Positions 28,105 through 37,013 of a stretch of 64,000 nucleotides of DNA are shown here, in pieces. A program made the position numbers and the translations under genes. Each line of letters begins with the position of its first letter. Positions within the stretch are counted from its first letter, which is position 1. This DNA comes from Bacteroidota bacterium (GTDB lineage: Bacteria; Bacteroidota; Bacteroidia; UBA4408). The stretch covers positions 558,001 to 622,000 of the forward strand of contig JADKHO010000004.1 of the NCBI GenBank assembly GCA_016721765.1, given 5' to 3'. Under the pieces are notes generated by a model. That model did no database searches, was not told the DNA's origin, and saw only the letters and a program-made list of their open reading frames with translations.

Positions 28105-31095
28105 TCACTTAGCTATTCCCCTAACCCTCTGATCATAAATATCATTAAACCAAAGCCTTTTAAACATCAGGTTTACCTTGTCTTCAGAAAGTTTGTTATA
28201 CAGTTCTAACTTGGTATTGATGAAATTCAACAGCTCATTATCTATTTCTTCATTGAATTTGTCTTGAATATTGTCTTTGCTATTTTTGGTATTAAAGAAG
28301 CTCATTAAATCATTGTTAGCATAGATATTCTTACGCATTTTTTCAAATTCAACTTTATCCTCTTCCTTTAAATCAAGCCCGTAGGTTTCGTTTAGCACTT
28401 TTATTATTTTGGTAAGCCATTCAATTTCATCACCTTCTTTATTACCATCCCCACCAGGAGTCATGCCTTGCATTGCAGTATCACTAGTTACCAATTCTAA
28501 GTTTGTTGTGAACTGATGTTGTAGCTTGTAACTATCTAAATCAATTTCCTCCAACACTTCAGTAGGTAAAGCATTAGGACTGGCTGGCAATTTTTTAAAC
28601 AGGTTGGATAAGAAAACATAATACTTCTCTAATTGTACATCTGTAAAGCTTATAATCTGAGATAGAAACCGGTAAAGGCGTACAAAATTTTTGATGTTTG
28701 CTTTGATGGAAACTTTTTGGTCTTCATCCAATTCGGCTATATATCGATTCACTACTTCATTTAAAATTGGCTGTAACTTTTCTTTATGGTCGCCTTTAGT
28801 AAAAAAGAGTTTAGCGTAGGCTTCAATATCGTTTTTATAGATGATATTAAACGCTTCTATTTTATGCTGAACATCATACAAACTATTTGGGTCTGTTTGG
28901 TCATCCAGTTCCATATAGTTACTACCATAATACATTTGAAAATCTTCCTGAACTTTTTCAGGATCATTAACAAAATCCAATACCATAGTAGTGTCTTTGC
29001 CAAGAGCAGTTCTGTTTAACCTGCTTAAAGTTTGAACAGTACTTGAACCCCCTAATTTCTTGTCAACGAACATCGTGTGAAGTAAAGGTTCATCAAAGCC
29101 GGTTTGATACATATTGGCAACAATCAATATTCTATATTGAGGCAATTTTAAAGCATCCGTAATATCAATTTTGCCACCGAGGTTGTTCATGTTTTCTTTA
29201 GTATAATCTTGACCTACTTCATGGTCGGTCACCGTTCCACTAAAGGCAACTAAAGCACCGTAGGGCAATTTCATTTCCCTCATGATGTCATCAAACTTTC
29301 GTTTAAACCGAACCGCATGAAGCCTTGAACGGGTAACTAACATACCTCTTGCTTTACCTTGTATTTCTTTCTGCGTCTGTGAAACAAAATGCTCAACCAT
29401 TATTCTTGCCTTCTTCTCAATAGCATGGTCTTGCAAATCGACATAAGATGAAAGAAGTCTTACGGTTTTCTTTTTTTCATATTCCTTATCATTAATCTCT
29501 GTACGTTTAATGAGTTTGTAATAACGCTTCCAACTCATATAATTTTTAAGCACATCCTTAATAAAACCTTCCTTGATTGCTTGCTCCATTGTATACAAGT
29601 CAAATGCTTCTTTCTGGCCATTTCGGATTGTTCCAAAAAGTTCAATGGTTTTAGACTTGGGTGTTGCTGTAAAAGCAAAGAAAGATATATTGCCCTGATC
29701 ACCTTTCTTTTTGATTTCATCTGCAATTAAATCATCAAGATCTTTTTCTTCACCGTCTGCTGATTCCGCTTCTTCAAGTGATAGCGCTTTTCTCAAATGC
29801 CTGGCTGATTCGCCTGCTTGTGAACTATGAGCCTCGTCAATAATTACAGCATAGGTTTTATCCTTATTCTGAGCAATCACATCTGAAATAACAGGAAATT
29901 TTTGAAGTGTTGTAACGATAACTCTTTTCCCTTTTTCAATTGCGTTTTTTAAATCCTGACCAGTTTTGTTTTTATCAATGTATTCAACTGTTCCAGGCAT
30001 TTGCTCAAACTGCCTGATATTGTCCTGAATTTGTTTATCCAAAACCCGCCTATCGGTAACTACGATAACGCTATTGTATAGTGCCTTTTCATCATCAGGA
30101 TGTTGGTAGAAATCGGATAAGCGGTGGGCCAACCATGAAATTGTATTTGACTTCCCTGAACCGGCTGAGTGCTGAATTAAATACTTATTACCAATATTAT
30201 CCTGCCTTACTGATTCTAATAAATTTTGAACTGCTCTTCGCTGATGGAACCGGGGAAATATCAACACTGGCTTTTCCTTCTCCCGAAGAGCCTTTGTTTG
30301 ATTGTCGTAATACTTCTCCTTGTTGATTTGAAGATTGGCGTAATTCTGAATAAGATCAAGTAAAGAATCTTTCCTTAATACATCCTTCCACAAGTAGGAG
30401 GTAGCATAATCATTATCGTCCTGATTAACCAGTTCTTTATTAAATGGTAAAAAGAAAGTGCCTTTTCCTTTTAACTCAGTACACATGCTTACTTGCTCTG
30501 TGCTAACTGCAAAGTGTACAAGACATCTCTTAAACTCTAAAAGTGGTTCTTTGGGGTCTCTGTCTTTGATGTATTGCTTGATTGCATTGTGAAGATATTG
30601 CCCGGTTAAAGCATTCTTCAATTCCATTGTAACAATAGGCAAGCCATTTACAAATAGAACAATGTCAATTGAATTTTCATTCTTCTTTGAATATTTAAGC
30701 TGTCGAATCACAGTTAACCTGTTTTTCAAATACCCCTTCTGGTGCTCAGGAGTTTTACTATGGTTTGGTTTAAAGTAAACTAAATTAAATTTCTGTCCCC
30801 GATCTTTTACTCCTTCTCTAATTACATCAAGTGTTTTTCTTTTTTTTATTTCATTTGCAACATGATCAATAATTTTTTGATGAGTTTGACTTGCATATTG
30901 TTTATACAATTCAACTATCTTTTCACCTTGAGTATCTTCAATAAAGCCAATTAAATCTTCTGGAATAAGGCATAATTCTTTATCATAACAGGAATTATCT
31001 TTCTCTGTATATTCAGGAAATTCGGGTTGAGGTATATTTGTAAGGTATTTTACAATATGCTCTTCAAAATGTATTTCTTTCGTTCCTTCTGCCAA
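28105..31095 (-). CDS. hsdR: Type I restriction enzyme, R (motor/nuclease) subunit
   Basis: 996 aa. The N-terminal nuclease region includes SIDIVLFVNGLPIVTMELKN (PD-(D/E)xK: Asp and ExK, about residues 140-160). The SF2 translocase follows with Walker A HSAGSGKSNT (about residue 313), IIDEAHSSQ (about 416), FTATPK and a C-terminal helicase lobe (VANMYQTGFDEPLL, SRLNRT). The HsdR C-terminal domain completes it. The start appears to be TTG at 31095 (no nearby ATG; the family usually begins a few residues before EIHFEEHI), directly behind a long C-tract in the coding strand. It belongs to the hsdM-hsdS-rmuC-hsdR operon and cuts DNA that lacks the cognate methylation. Confidence 0.92.
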   Translation of the reverse strand: MAEGTKEIHFEEHIVKYLTNIPQPEFPEYTEKDNSCYDKELCLIPEDLIGFIEDTQGEKIVELYKQYASQTHQKIIDHVANEIKKRKTLDVIREGVKDRGQKFNLVYFKPNHSKTPEHQKGYLKNRLTVIRQLKYSKKNENSIDIVLFVNGLPIVTMELKNALTGQYLHNAIKQYIKDRDPKEPLLEFKRCLVHFAVSTEQVSMCTELKGKGTFFLPFNKELVNQDDNDYATSYLWKDVLRKDSLLDLIQNYANLQINKEKYYDNQTKALREKEKPVLIFPRFHQRRAVQNLLESVRQDNIGNKYLIQHSAGSGKSNTISWLAHRLSDFYQHPDDEKALYNSVIVVTDRRVLDKQIQDNIRQFEQMPGTVEYIDKNKTGQDLKNAIEKGKRVIVTTLQKFPVISDVIAQNKDKTYAVIIDEAHSSQAGESARHLRKALSLEEAESADGEEKDLDDLIADEIKKKGDQGNISFFAFTATPKSKTIELFGTIRNGQKEAFDLYTMEQAIKEGFIKDVLKNYMSWKRYYKLIKRTEINDKEYEKKKTVRLLSSYVDLQDHAIEKKARIMVEHFVSQTQKEIQGKARGMLVTRSRLHAVRFKRKFDDIMREMKLPYGALVAFSGTVTDHEVGQDYTKENMNNLGGKIDITDALKLPQYRILIVANMYQTGFDEPLLHTMFVDKKLGGSSTVQTLSRLNRTALGKDTTMVLDFVNDPEKVQEDFQMYYGSNYMELDDQTDPNSLYDVQHKIEAFNIIYKNDIEAYAKLFFTKGDHKEKLQPILNEVVNRYIAELDEDQKVSIKANIKNFVRLYRFLSQIISFTDVQLEKYYVFLSNLFKKLPASPNALPTEVLEEIDLDSYKLQHQFTTNLELVTSDTAMQGMTPGGDGNKEGDEIEWLTKIIKVLNETYGLDLKEEDKVEFEKMRKNIYANNDLMSFFNTKNSKDNIQDKFNEEIDNELLNFINTKLELYNKLSEDKVNLMFKRLWFNDIYDQRVRGIAK

Positions 31096-31222
31096 AATTG
31101 GGGGGGGGCTTTGCGGGTTGGGGGTTTGGTTTGGGGGGGGGGAGGGCTTACTTCGGTGTGGGGCTCCCCGGCAAAGTGTAAAGTGGTTTTGCTTTCACTT
31201 GATTTGTTTTATTTTTCATTAA
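31096..31222. other. G-tract island between rmuC and hsdR
   Basis: The plus strand holds runs of 9, 3, 5, 2, 10 and 3 G within 31100-31146, in a region that is otherwise AT-rich. At least four runs of three or more G with short loops make a G-quadruplex possible on the strand complementary to the hsdR mRNA; the mRNA leader itself would be C-rich. It sits just upstream of the hsdR start. It could modulate hsdR expression, or be a repeat specific to this lineage, or partly an assembly artefact. Confidence 0.6.
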
Positions 31223-32760
31223 TTAGTTTTGATCTGGCAACTCGCTACCAATAGCAGTATTTACAATTTCCTTTGGAAGTTCCTTTTTGGTTTTTAAACC
31301 TAAGCCTTTGAGTTTGGTTGCTTGCAAAACCAAATTGTCATTACCGGTACTTAGTTGTTTGTAAGCTTCAGAATATTTTCCTTGTGCCTTTTCAAGGTGC
31401 TCGCCAACATCATCTAAGTTGGCAACAAAGCCTACAAATTTGTCGTAGAGTTTAGCACCTCTCTCCGCTATTTCTAATGCATTCTGATTCTGATATTCTC
31501 TTTTCCACAGGTCAACAATCAGCTTTAAAGAAGTAATCAGATTGGTTGGGCTTAGCAATAATATCCGCTTATCATAAGCAAAATTCCATAAATCGGGATC
31601 ACCTTGCAAAGCAGCTATGTAAGCTGGTTCACTGGGGATAAACATCATTACAAAATCCAAGCTCTTATTGTAATCATCATATCCTTTTGCACTCAACGAA
31701 ATGATATGTTTCTTAATGCATGAAATATGTTCCGATAATTCATTCAATCTGGATTCTTCATCCGTTGCAGCTATACACCTGGTAAATGCATTTAATGAAA
31801 CTTTTGAATCAATAATTACATTCCTATTATCTGGATATTTTATGACTGCATCTGGTCTCATTTTTTTATCTTCGGAATCAGATTTCATTGGAATGCCATT
31901 TTCATCCAATAACTGATGCTCCATAAAATACTCCCTGTCTTTTACAAGGCCAGACCTTTCTAATATATTCTCTAGAATCATTTCACCCCAACCGCCCTGC
32001 GTTTTAGATTCACTTTTTAAAGCTTTTGTGAGATTGTGAGCTTCTTCACTAATTACCTTATTTAGCAGGGCCAATTCCTTTACCTTTTCACCTAATGAAA
32101 ACCTTTCTTTAGATTCCTTATCGTACACTTCCTCCACTTTGGTTTTGAACTCAGTAATGTTTTTGCCTAATGGTTCTAATATGCTTGTAAGGTTTGTTTT
32201 ATTCAATTCAGTGAACTTCTCCGTTTTAGTTTCCAAAATTTTGTTGGCAATGTTTTCAAATTCAGTATTGAATTTTTTACCCAATGCTTCCATTTCGTCT
32301 TTTGCGTTTGAAGTTTTTCGTTTAACGCTTCATTATTTGCCTTTGCGGTAGCTAAAGCTTGATTGCTTATCGAAAGGTCATTCTTTGCAATCTTCAATTC
32401 TTCTTTTACTCCATCTAATGCTAGATTCTTATCGAGAATTGTTTGATTCGCTGCCCTTAGATCGGCATTTGCTGTTGACAATTGCTTATTTAAAGTGGAT
32501 AGTTCTAAAACCTCAGCCTGAATTGTCTGATTAAATCCCGCAATCTCTTTTAACCTTGCATCCAAATTTTCATTTGCCGTTTGCAATTGTGAAATAGCAG
32601 TTGCCTTGTAGCCTACAAATTCTTTTTCTAACTCACTAAATTTTTGTCGTGCAACATCCTTTTCTACTTGTATATCGGAGGTGGTCTTTGATTTAGCAAT
32701 TAACCAACCCACTACTGCACCAATGATACTGCCTATTACTATGTATAAAATGACTTCCAT
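31223..32760 (-). CDS. rmuC: RmuC family protein (frameshifted)
   Basis: About 512 aa when joined. An N-terminal membrane helix (EVILYIVIGSIIGAVVGWLI) and a long coiled coil lead into the conserved RmuC nuclease-like domain (GGWGEMILENILERSGL, RPDAVIKYPDNRNVIIDSKV, FVMMFIPSEPAY). The break is a four-base run at 32300-32303; one added base gives QTQKDEMEALGKKF and continues. RmuC proteins limit recombination at inverted repeats and are built on an endonuclease-like fold. The ATG follows the hsdS stop with no gap (TAAATG). An rmuC gene inside a type I restriction operon is known from other Bacteroidota, but its role there is not established. Confidence 0.85.
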
Positions 32761-34101
32761 TTATGCTACTTGTTTTTTATGGGGCTGCCAATCTCTCACA
32801 TCAATTTTCCCAGTCACAGCTTCGGAAATAATCGATTGACGATATTCCTTAATCTTTTCAATTTGAATAGTATTTAATTTTTCCAGTTCGTAATATCTGC
32901 TTAACGAAGATTGTATTTTACTTAAAATCTCCTCTTGCTCCTTAAAATCCGGCAACGGAATTACAAATTCCTTAATTGCCTCGAATGTTAGCCCCTCTCG
33001 ATTACCTCCAGTAGTTCCAAGCTTAATTTGTACTTGCCCAACATTTGATTGCAGTACAAGATTTAAATATTCAGGCAAAATTTTCTGAGTGGGCCTTATA
33101 ATGCAGACGTGCTGATTTACATTTATTTCATCCTTTATTTCAACCACGCAACATCTTCCTATTGAAGCACCGGTAATATTTAAAAGAACGTCTTTAAACT
33201 GAACTTTAGATCCACTCATTTTCTCATGTATATCGAAATCAATCTTTACCACATCGTCTAAGCGCAATCCATCAAAATGAACATTTTGGCTTCTAATGAA
33301 TATTACTCCTTCTTCAGTATAAACTTCTGCACCACCTTTTGGTGTAACACCACTGCCTACTTTTTTATTTAAATGTCTTATTTGAACAAGGCCCCACTGT
33401 TTAGGCACTTCGCCCAACCATTCAAACCCGCTAACCTTCATTTTTGCATTCGGATTAAGCCCTTTTGTTACTGCTTCATTGATAACCGCTTGTCTTTTCT
33501 CTTTCAGCAATTCAATGAGTTTTTCCTTTTGTTGAATAAGTTGGTCGACGATAGCAGTTTGGTGGTCGAGGTATTGGGCAATATTTGTTTGTTCTTCTAA
33601 TGAAGGTAAAACCATATACAGGTTTTTCACATTGCTATCATTGATACCAGCCTGGGCACCACCTGACTGATGAGTTAAAATTTGCTTTCGCATACTCAAA
33701 AACATGTAATACATAAATCTGCTGTTAGAGTTCTCTGAAACTTCATCAATAGCAACGACAGATTGATTAGCACATGCTTTAAATTTCAAATAACCAATGT
33801 TTGCACAAGTTGCCCCTGTTAATGCAATAAGTGTTGTATTTGGTTTAATCCATTTTGTAGAACTATTATTTAGTCCTTCTTCTGTGATAAATTTTTCTGC
33901 TGTTGTTATATCACAATTTTGTAATTTACCAGATGGCAACCATGGGATATTGCCGTTATCCCAAAATTCTGGTTTATCTGTAGAAGGTGTTCCACCAGCT
34001 ATGGTACGAGCAACATATTTGACCTTAGTTAAAATCCAATTTGCAGGCAATTCAGGAAACCAAATATTCCTTGTTTTTTTATATTTATCGTATTTCTTCA
34101 T
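32761..34101 (-). CDS. hsdS: Type I restriction enzyme, S (specificity) subunit
   Basis: 446 aa with two target-recognition domains. The first runs from WFPELPANWILTKVKYVART to about residue 170, and the second from WLGEVPKQWG to about residue 390. Each is followed by a conserved helical spacer (QYLDHQTAIVDQLIQQKEKL and, at the end, EKIKEYRQSIISEAVTGKID). The two half-sites recognised by HsdS cannot be read from sequence. The ATG overlaps the hsdM stop in a TAATG. It is full length for the family, with no frame break. HsdS with HsdM forms the methylase and with HsdR the restriction complex. Confidence 0.92.
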   Translation of the reverse strand: MKKYDKYKKTRNIWFPELPANWILTKVKYVARTIAGGTPSTDKPEFWDNGNIPWLPSGKLQNCDITTAEKFITEEGLNNSSTKWIKPNTTLIALTGATCANIGYLKFKACANQSVVAIDEVSENSNSRFMYYMFLSMRKQILTHQSGGAQAGINDSNVKNLYMVLPSLEEQTNIAQYLDHQTAIVDQLIQQKEKLIELLKEKRQAVINEAVTKGLNPNAKMKVSGFEWLGEVPKQWGLVQIRHLNKKVGSGVTPKGGAEVYTEEGVIFIRSQNVHFDGLRLDDVVKIDFDIHEKMSGSKVQFKDVLLNITGASIGRCCVVEIKDEINVNQHVCIIRPTQKILPEYLNLVLQSNVGQVQIKLGTTGGNREGLTFEAIKEFVIPLPDFKEQEEILSKIQSSLSRYYELEKLNTIQIEKIKEYRQSIISEAVTGKIDVRDWQPHKKQVA

Positions 34102-35882
34102 TACCCTAAAAGTTCTTTTAGAAGTTCAGTAATACCTTTATGGTTTTTTGAGCCAAATTCTAAGGCTTCAATCTCGGATTTAATTTCTTTTGAAGGTCTT
34201 AGCCCTTTGTATTCATAGAAATACTTCGTAAAATTGATTTCATAACCGATACGGGTTTTGTCAAAATCAATCCATGCATCAGGTACATGGGGCAACACTT
34301 CATTTTGGAAATACACCTCAATGTCTTCACTTAAAGGGATGTTTTCTTTATCCCGTTTCTTAGTATCAGCTTTAATATTTCCTTTTTTATCTTTTACTGG
34401 TTTCCCTTTTGCGTCATACTCCGGTTGCTCAACGGTTATTTGGTAATATCCAAAGTCATCATTGTTATATATTTTACAATAAGGCCCTTCTTGAAAATTG
34501 GTATAGATTTCAACTAATTTTGCAATATGGAAAGATTCAATCTTGTTCCGTTTGTTACCCAGGCTACGCTTCTCAGGACGACAAAAACCCTCTATGCCGT
34601 TGGCCTTGTCTTCCGGCACATTGGCATTAATGAGCTGCACTTTTCCTTTACGATGCTTTGGTTTATTGTTATTCAAAAACCAGATATAGGTGTTGATGCC
34701 AGTATTGTAAAATAGGTCTTTGGGTAGGGCTATGATGCACTCGAGCCAATCGTTGCTGATGATCCATTTGCGAATGTCACTTTCGCCTCCACCTGCATTT
34801 CCTGTAAAGAGGGGTGAGCCATTGGTGACATCTGCAATCTTACTTCCTTCTCTTTCCATCTTGCTGATCATATGTTGCAAGAAGAGTAATTGGCCATCAC
34901 TTGAACCCGGTAAACCTGCATAGAATCTACCGGCAGGGTTGGCACTTTCATTTTGGATGTATTGAGCATCCTTGCTCCACGTTACACCATAAGGTGGGTT
35001 CGCAAGCATATAGTGAAAATGCTTATCAGGAAAGCGGTCTTCTGTAAATGTGTTTCCATGACGGATGTTATCTGCATTTTCACCAGTGATTAATGCTTCT
35101 GATTTAGCAATAGCATAAGACTGTTCATTAATCTCCTGTCCGTATGTTTTTATTTCAGGCTTGTTTTTGCTGTCAGCCAATAGTTCATCCAACACATAAT
35201 TTTTTGCCAGATTAATCATACCACCTGTACCTAAAGTAGGGTCATAGATTGTACGAATAATGCCAGGCTGTGAGAGTATATCTTTCTCGGTACTGAAAAC
35301 AATCTTTATCATCAACTCAATAACATCACGAGGTGTAAAGTGCTCACCCGCTGTTTCATTGCTTTGCTCGTTTGATATACGAATGAGTTCCTCAAAGATG
35401 TAACCCATATTATGGTTATCAACTTTGCTTGTATGCAAATCCACCTGTGAGATTGCATCAATCATCTGATAAAGCAATTTATTCTTTAACAGCCTTGCAA
35501 TCACTTTATCAAACTGGAAGTTGTCGATAATATCTCTCACCTCTTTATTGAAACCATTGAGGTAATTATTGAAATCAATTTCAACTGTTTTTGGATTCTC
35601 CTTCAAAGTCTCCAACGTATGCTTTGAAGTATTATAGAATTGCAAGCCACCGGCAGCTTTACGGAGAATTGGGTCCAATTTATCCTCACTTACCTTTTCC
35701 TTAAAGTTTTCATAAGCAGCTCTAACTTTTGCATTTACAGGATCGAGGATACAGTCTAACCTACGAACTACGACAAATGGCAACAACACATCACCTATCT
35801 CATTTTTCTTGAACACATTCCAAAGCACTTTATCGGTTATCTGGAAAATGAAACTTACGTCAACTTTATTATTAGTAGCCAT
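34101..35882 (-). CDS. hsdM: Type I restriction enzyme, M (N6-adenine methylase) subunit
   Basis: 593 aa. The N-terminal helical HsdM domain (FIFQITDKVLWNVFKKNEIG) is followed by the SAM-binding motif DPTLGTGGMINLA (about residue 215) and the catalytic NPPYGVTW (about residue 297). The spacing is that of N6-adenine methylases (gamma class). It is the first gene of the operon. Its promoter carries the island palindrome at 35934-35948 and, 11 bp further, TTACTTTG. Control of hsdM by a shared repressor is notable because methylation usually must precede restriction. Confidence 0.93.
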   Translation of the reverse strand: MATNNKVDVSFIFQITDKVLWNVFKKNEIGDVLLPFVVVRRLDCILDPVNAKVRAAYENFKEKVSEDKLDPILRKAAGGLQFYNTSKHTLETLKENPKTVEIDFNNYLNGFNKEVRDIIDNFQFDKVIARLLKNKLLYQMIDAISQVDLHTSKVDNHNMGYIFEELIRISNEQSNETAGEHFTPRDVIELMIKIVFSTEKDILSQPGIIRTIYDPTLGTGGMINLAKNYVLDELLADSKNKPEIKTYGQEINEQSYAIAKSEALITGENADNIRHGNTFTEDRFPDKHFHYMLANPPYGVTWSKDAQYIQNESANPAGRFYAGLPGSSDGQLLFLQHMISKMEREGSKIADVTNGSPLFTGNAGGGESDIRKWIISNDWLECIIALPKDLFYNTGINTYIWFLNNNKPKHRKGKVQLINANVPEDKANGIEGFCRPEKRSLGNKRNKIESFHIAKLVEIYTNFQEGPYCKIYNNDDFGYYQITVEQPEYDAKGKPVKDKKGNIKADTKKRDKENIPLSEDIEVYFQNEVLPHVPDAWIDFDKTRIGYEINFTKYFYEYKGLRPSKEIKSEIEALEFGSKNHKGITELLKELLG

Positions 35883-35918
35883 TTTTTATTTTTTATTCTT
35901 TTCGTTTGACAATACAAA

Positions 35919-35948
35919 GTAATTACCTAACTGTGCAGTGGTTCTGCA
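35919..35948 (-). promoter_or_regulatory. Operator-promoter of the type I restriction operon
   Basis: On the minus strand TGCAG-AACCA-CTGCA (35948-35934) is followed by exactly 11 bp and then TTACTTTG, close to TAnnTTTG. The hsdM start codon (35882) lies about 34 bp beyond. The -7 sequence is identical to that of the NYN/J/vWA cassette. Confidence 0.75.
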
Positions 35949-35963
35949 TTGTTATTTTTATTT

Positions 35964-37013
35964 TTAGACATCATTGAATAGGCGGTTTTTTAAAGTCTTA
36001 TCAGCGTTACAATCGCCTAAAATAGCACCCCGATAAACTGCCGTATTTGCATTTATATGAGTAGCTAAGTCACTGCAAACCTTTTTGAAAATGCCCAAGT
36101 CCTTGATTGCAAGTTCATATTCTGTCTCCCCTTGACTATTATCTAATGTGCTGAAATAAGAATTGATTTGAATCTTATTAACGATATGGACGGTTTTACC
36201 ATCCCTGGCTTTAAAAAGATAGAAGCCATGTTCACAGGAAGAATTTACATAATTCATCAACAAAAGGCGATCATGCAATAATTCATCTTTTACAAATACG
36301 ACTTCTACGTTGATTTCATAATTTCTTAACTTTTTGATCTCTGTGTTTAATTCCTCAGCTATTCTTTTCCTCCAAACCTCAGTTTTATTTAGGTCTTCAG
36401 AAATAATTGTTATATGATAAGGAATGGATAATGAAGCCGGCAGGACAACATCTAATAGCCAAAAAACATTCCGTTTCCCTGAATCAACGTTAGCACCATT
36501 AACCCTTTCTGTTGATGGCAATAAATAGTTATCAGATAATACAAGGGCATTCGATGGTGGAAATTTAAATTTAAGTAGTGATTTCCATCCCAAACTTGAA
36601 CCCTCTGCAATTTCCTCCGATTTTAATAATTTTCTCTTAAAACTTCCGGTAAGGATATCCTCCAAAATTGAATCGCCACTTTGAACTATCACCCCGAATG
36701 ACTTTTGTATTTTTTCTGCCTCTTCCTTTGTATAGTTTAGAAAAAAGGCCGCGCGTGGTTTTTTTTCAATAACCGCTGTATCCTTATAAACCTCATCAAA
36801 ATAATCTTTAGATGCAACTGGGCTTCTACCACCATTTGCCATTATAAACTCAAAGATTGGCGTGCCTTGTAATTCTTCAGAAGTCAATTCTTCATCCGTC
36901 ATATTTAAGCAAACCTCTGAATGATTGCAGAAGATATTGAACCAATGAGGGGCTTGGTCGTTAAAAACAACTATGTTTTCAAATATGTCCTTTTCAGCGT
37001 AAACAGTAAACAT
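35964..37013 (-). CDS. HDR-motif partner protein of ATPase module A
   Basis: 349 aa, family not recognised. It carries DELLHDRLLLMNYVNSSCEH then GFYLFKARDGKTV in its C-terminal half, a pattern (LHDRxxxxNY, then a Phe-rich strand and a Gly) shared with the partner protein of the neighbouring ATPase module at 40801-41922. The HDR pattern resembles that of phospholipase-D-like or MIT_C-like folds, but this is only suggestive. The start overlaps the end of the ATPase gene by one base (37013), so the two are coupled. The C-terminal part is otherwise alpha/beta without signal peptide. I infer an effector or regulator subunit working with the ATPase. Confidence 0.6.
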   Translation of the reverse strand: MFTVYAEKDIFENIVVFNDQAPHWFNIFCNHSEVCLNMTDEELTSEELQGTPIFEFIMANGGRSPVASKDYFDEVYKDTAVIEKKPRAAFFLNYTKEEAEKIQKSFGVIVQSGDSILEDILTGSFKRKLLKSEEIAEGSSLGWKSLLKFKFPPSNALVLSDNYLLPSTERVNGANVDSGKRNVFWLLDVVLPASLSIPYHITIISEDLNKTEVWRKRIAEELNTEIKKLRNYEINVEVVFVKDELLHDRLLLMNYVNSSCEHGFYLFKARDGKTVHIVNKIQINSYFSTLDNSQGETEYELAIKDLGIFKKVCSDLATHINANTAVYRGAILGDCNADKTLKNRLFNDV

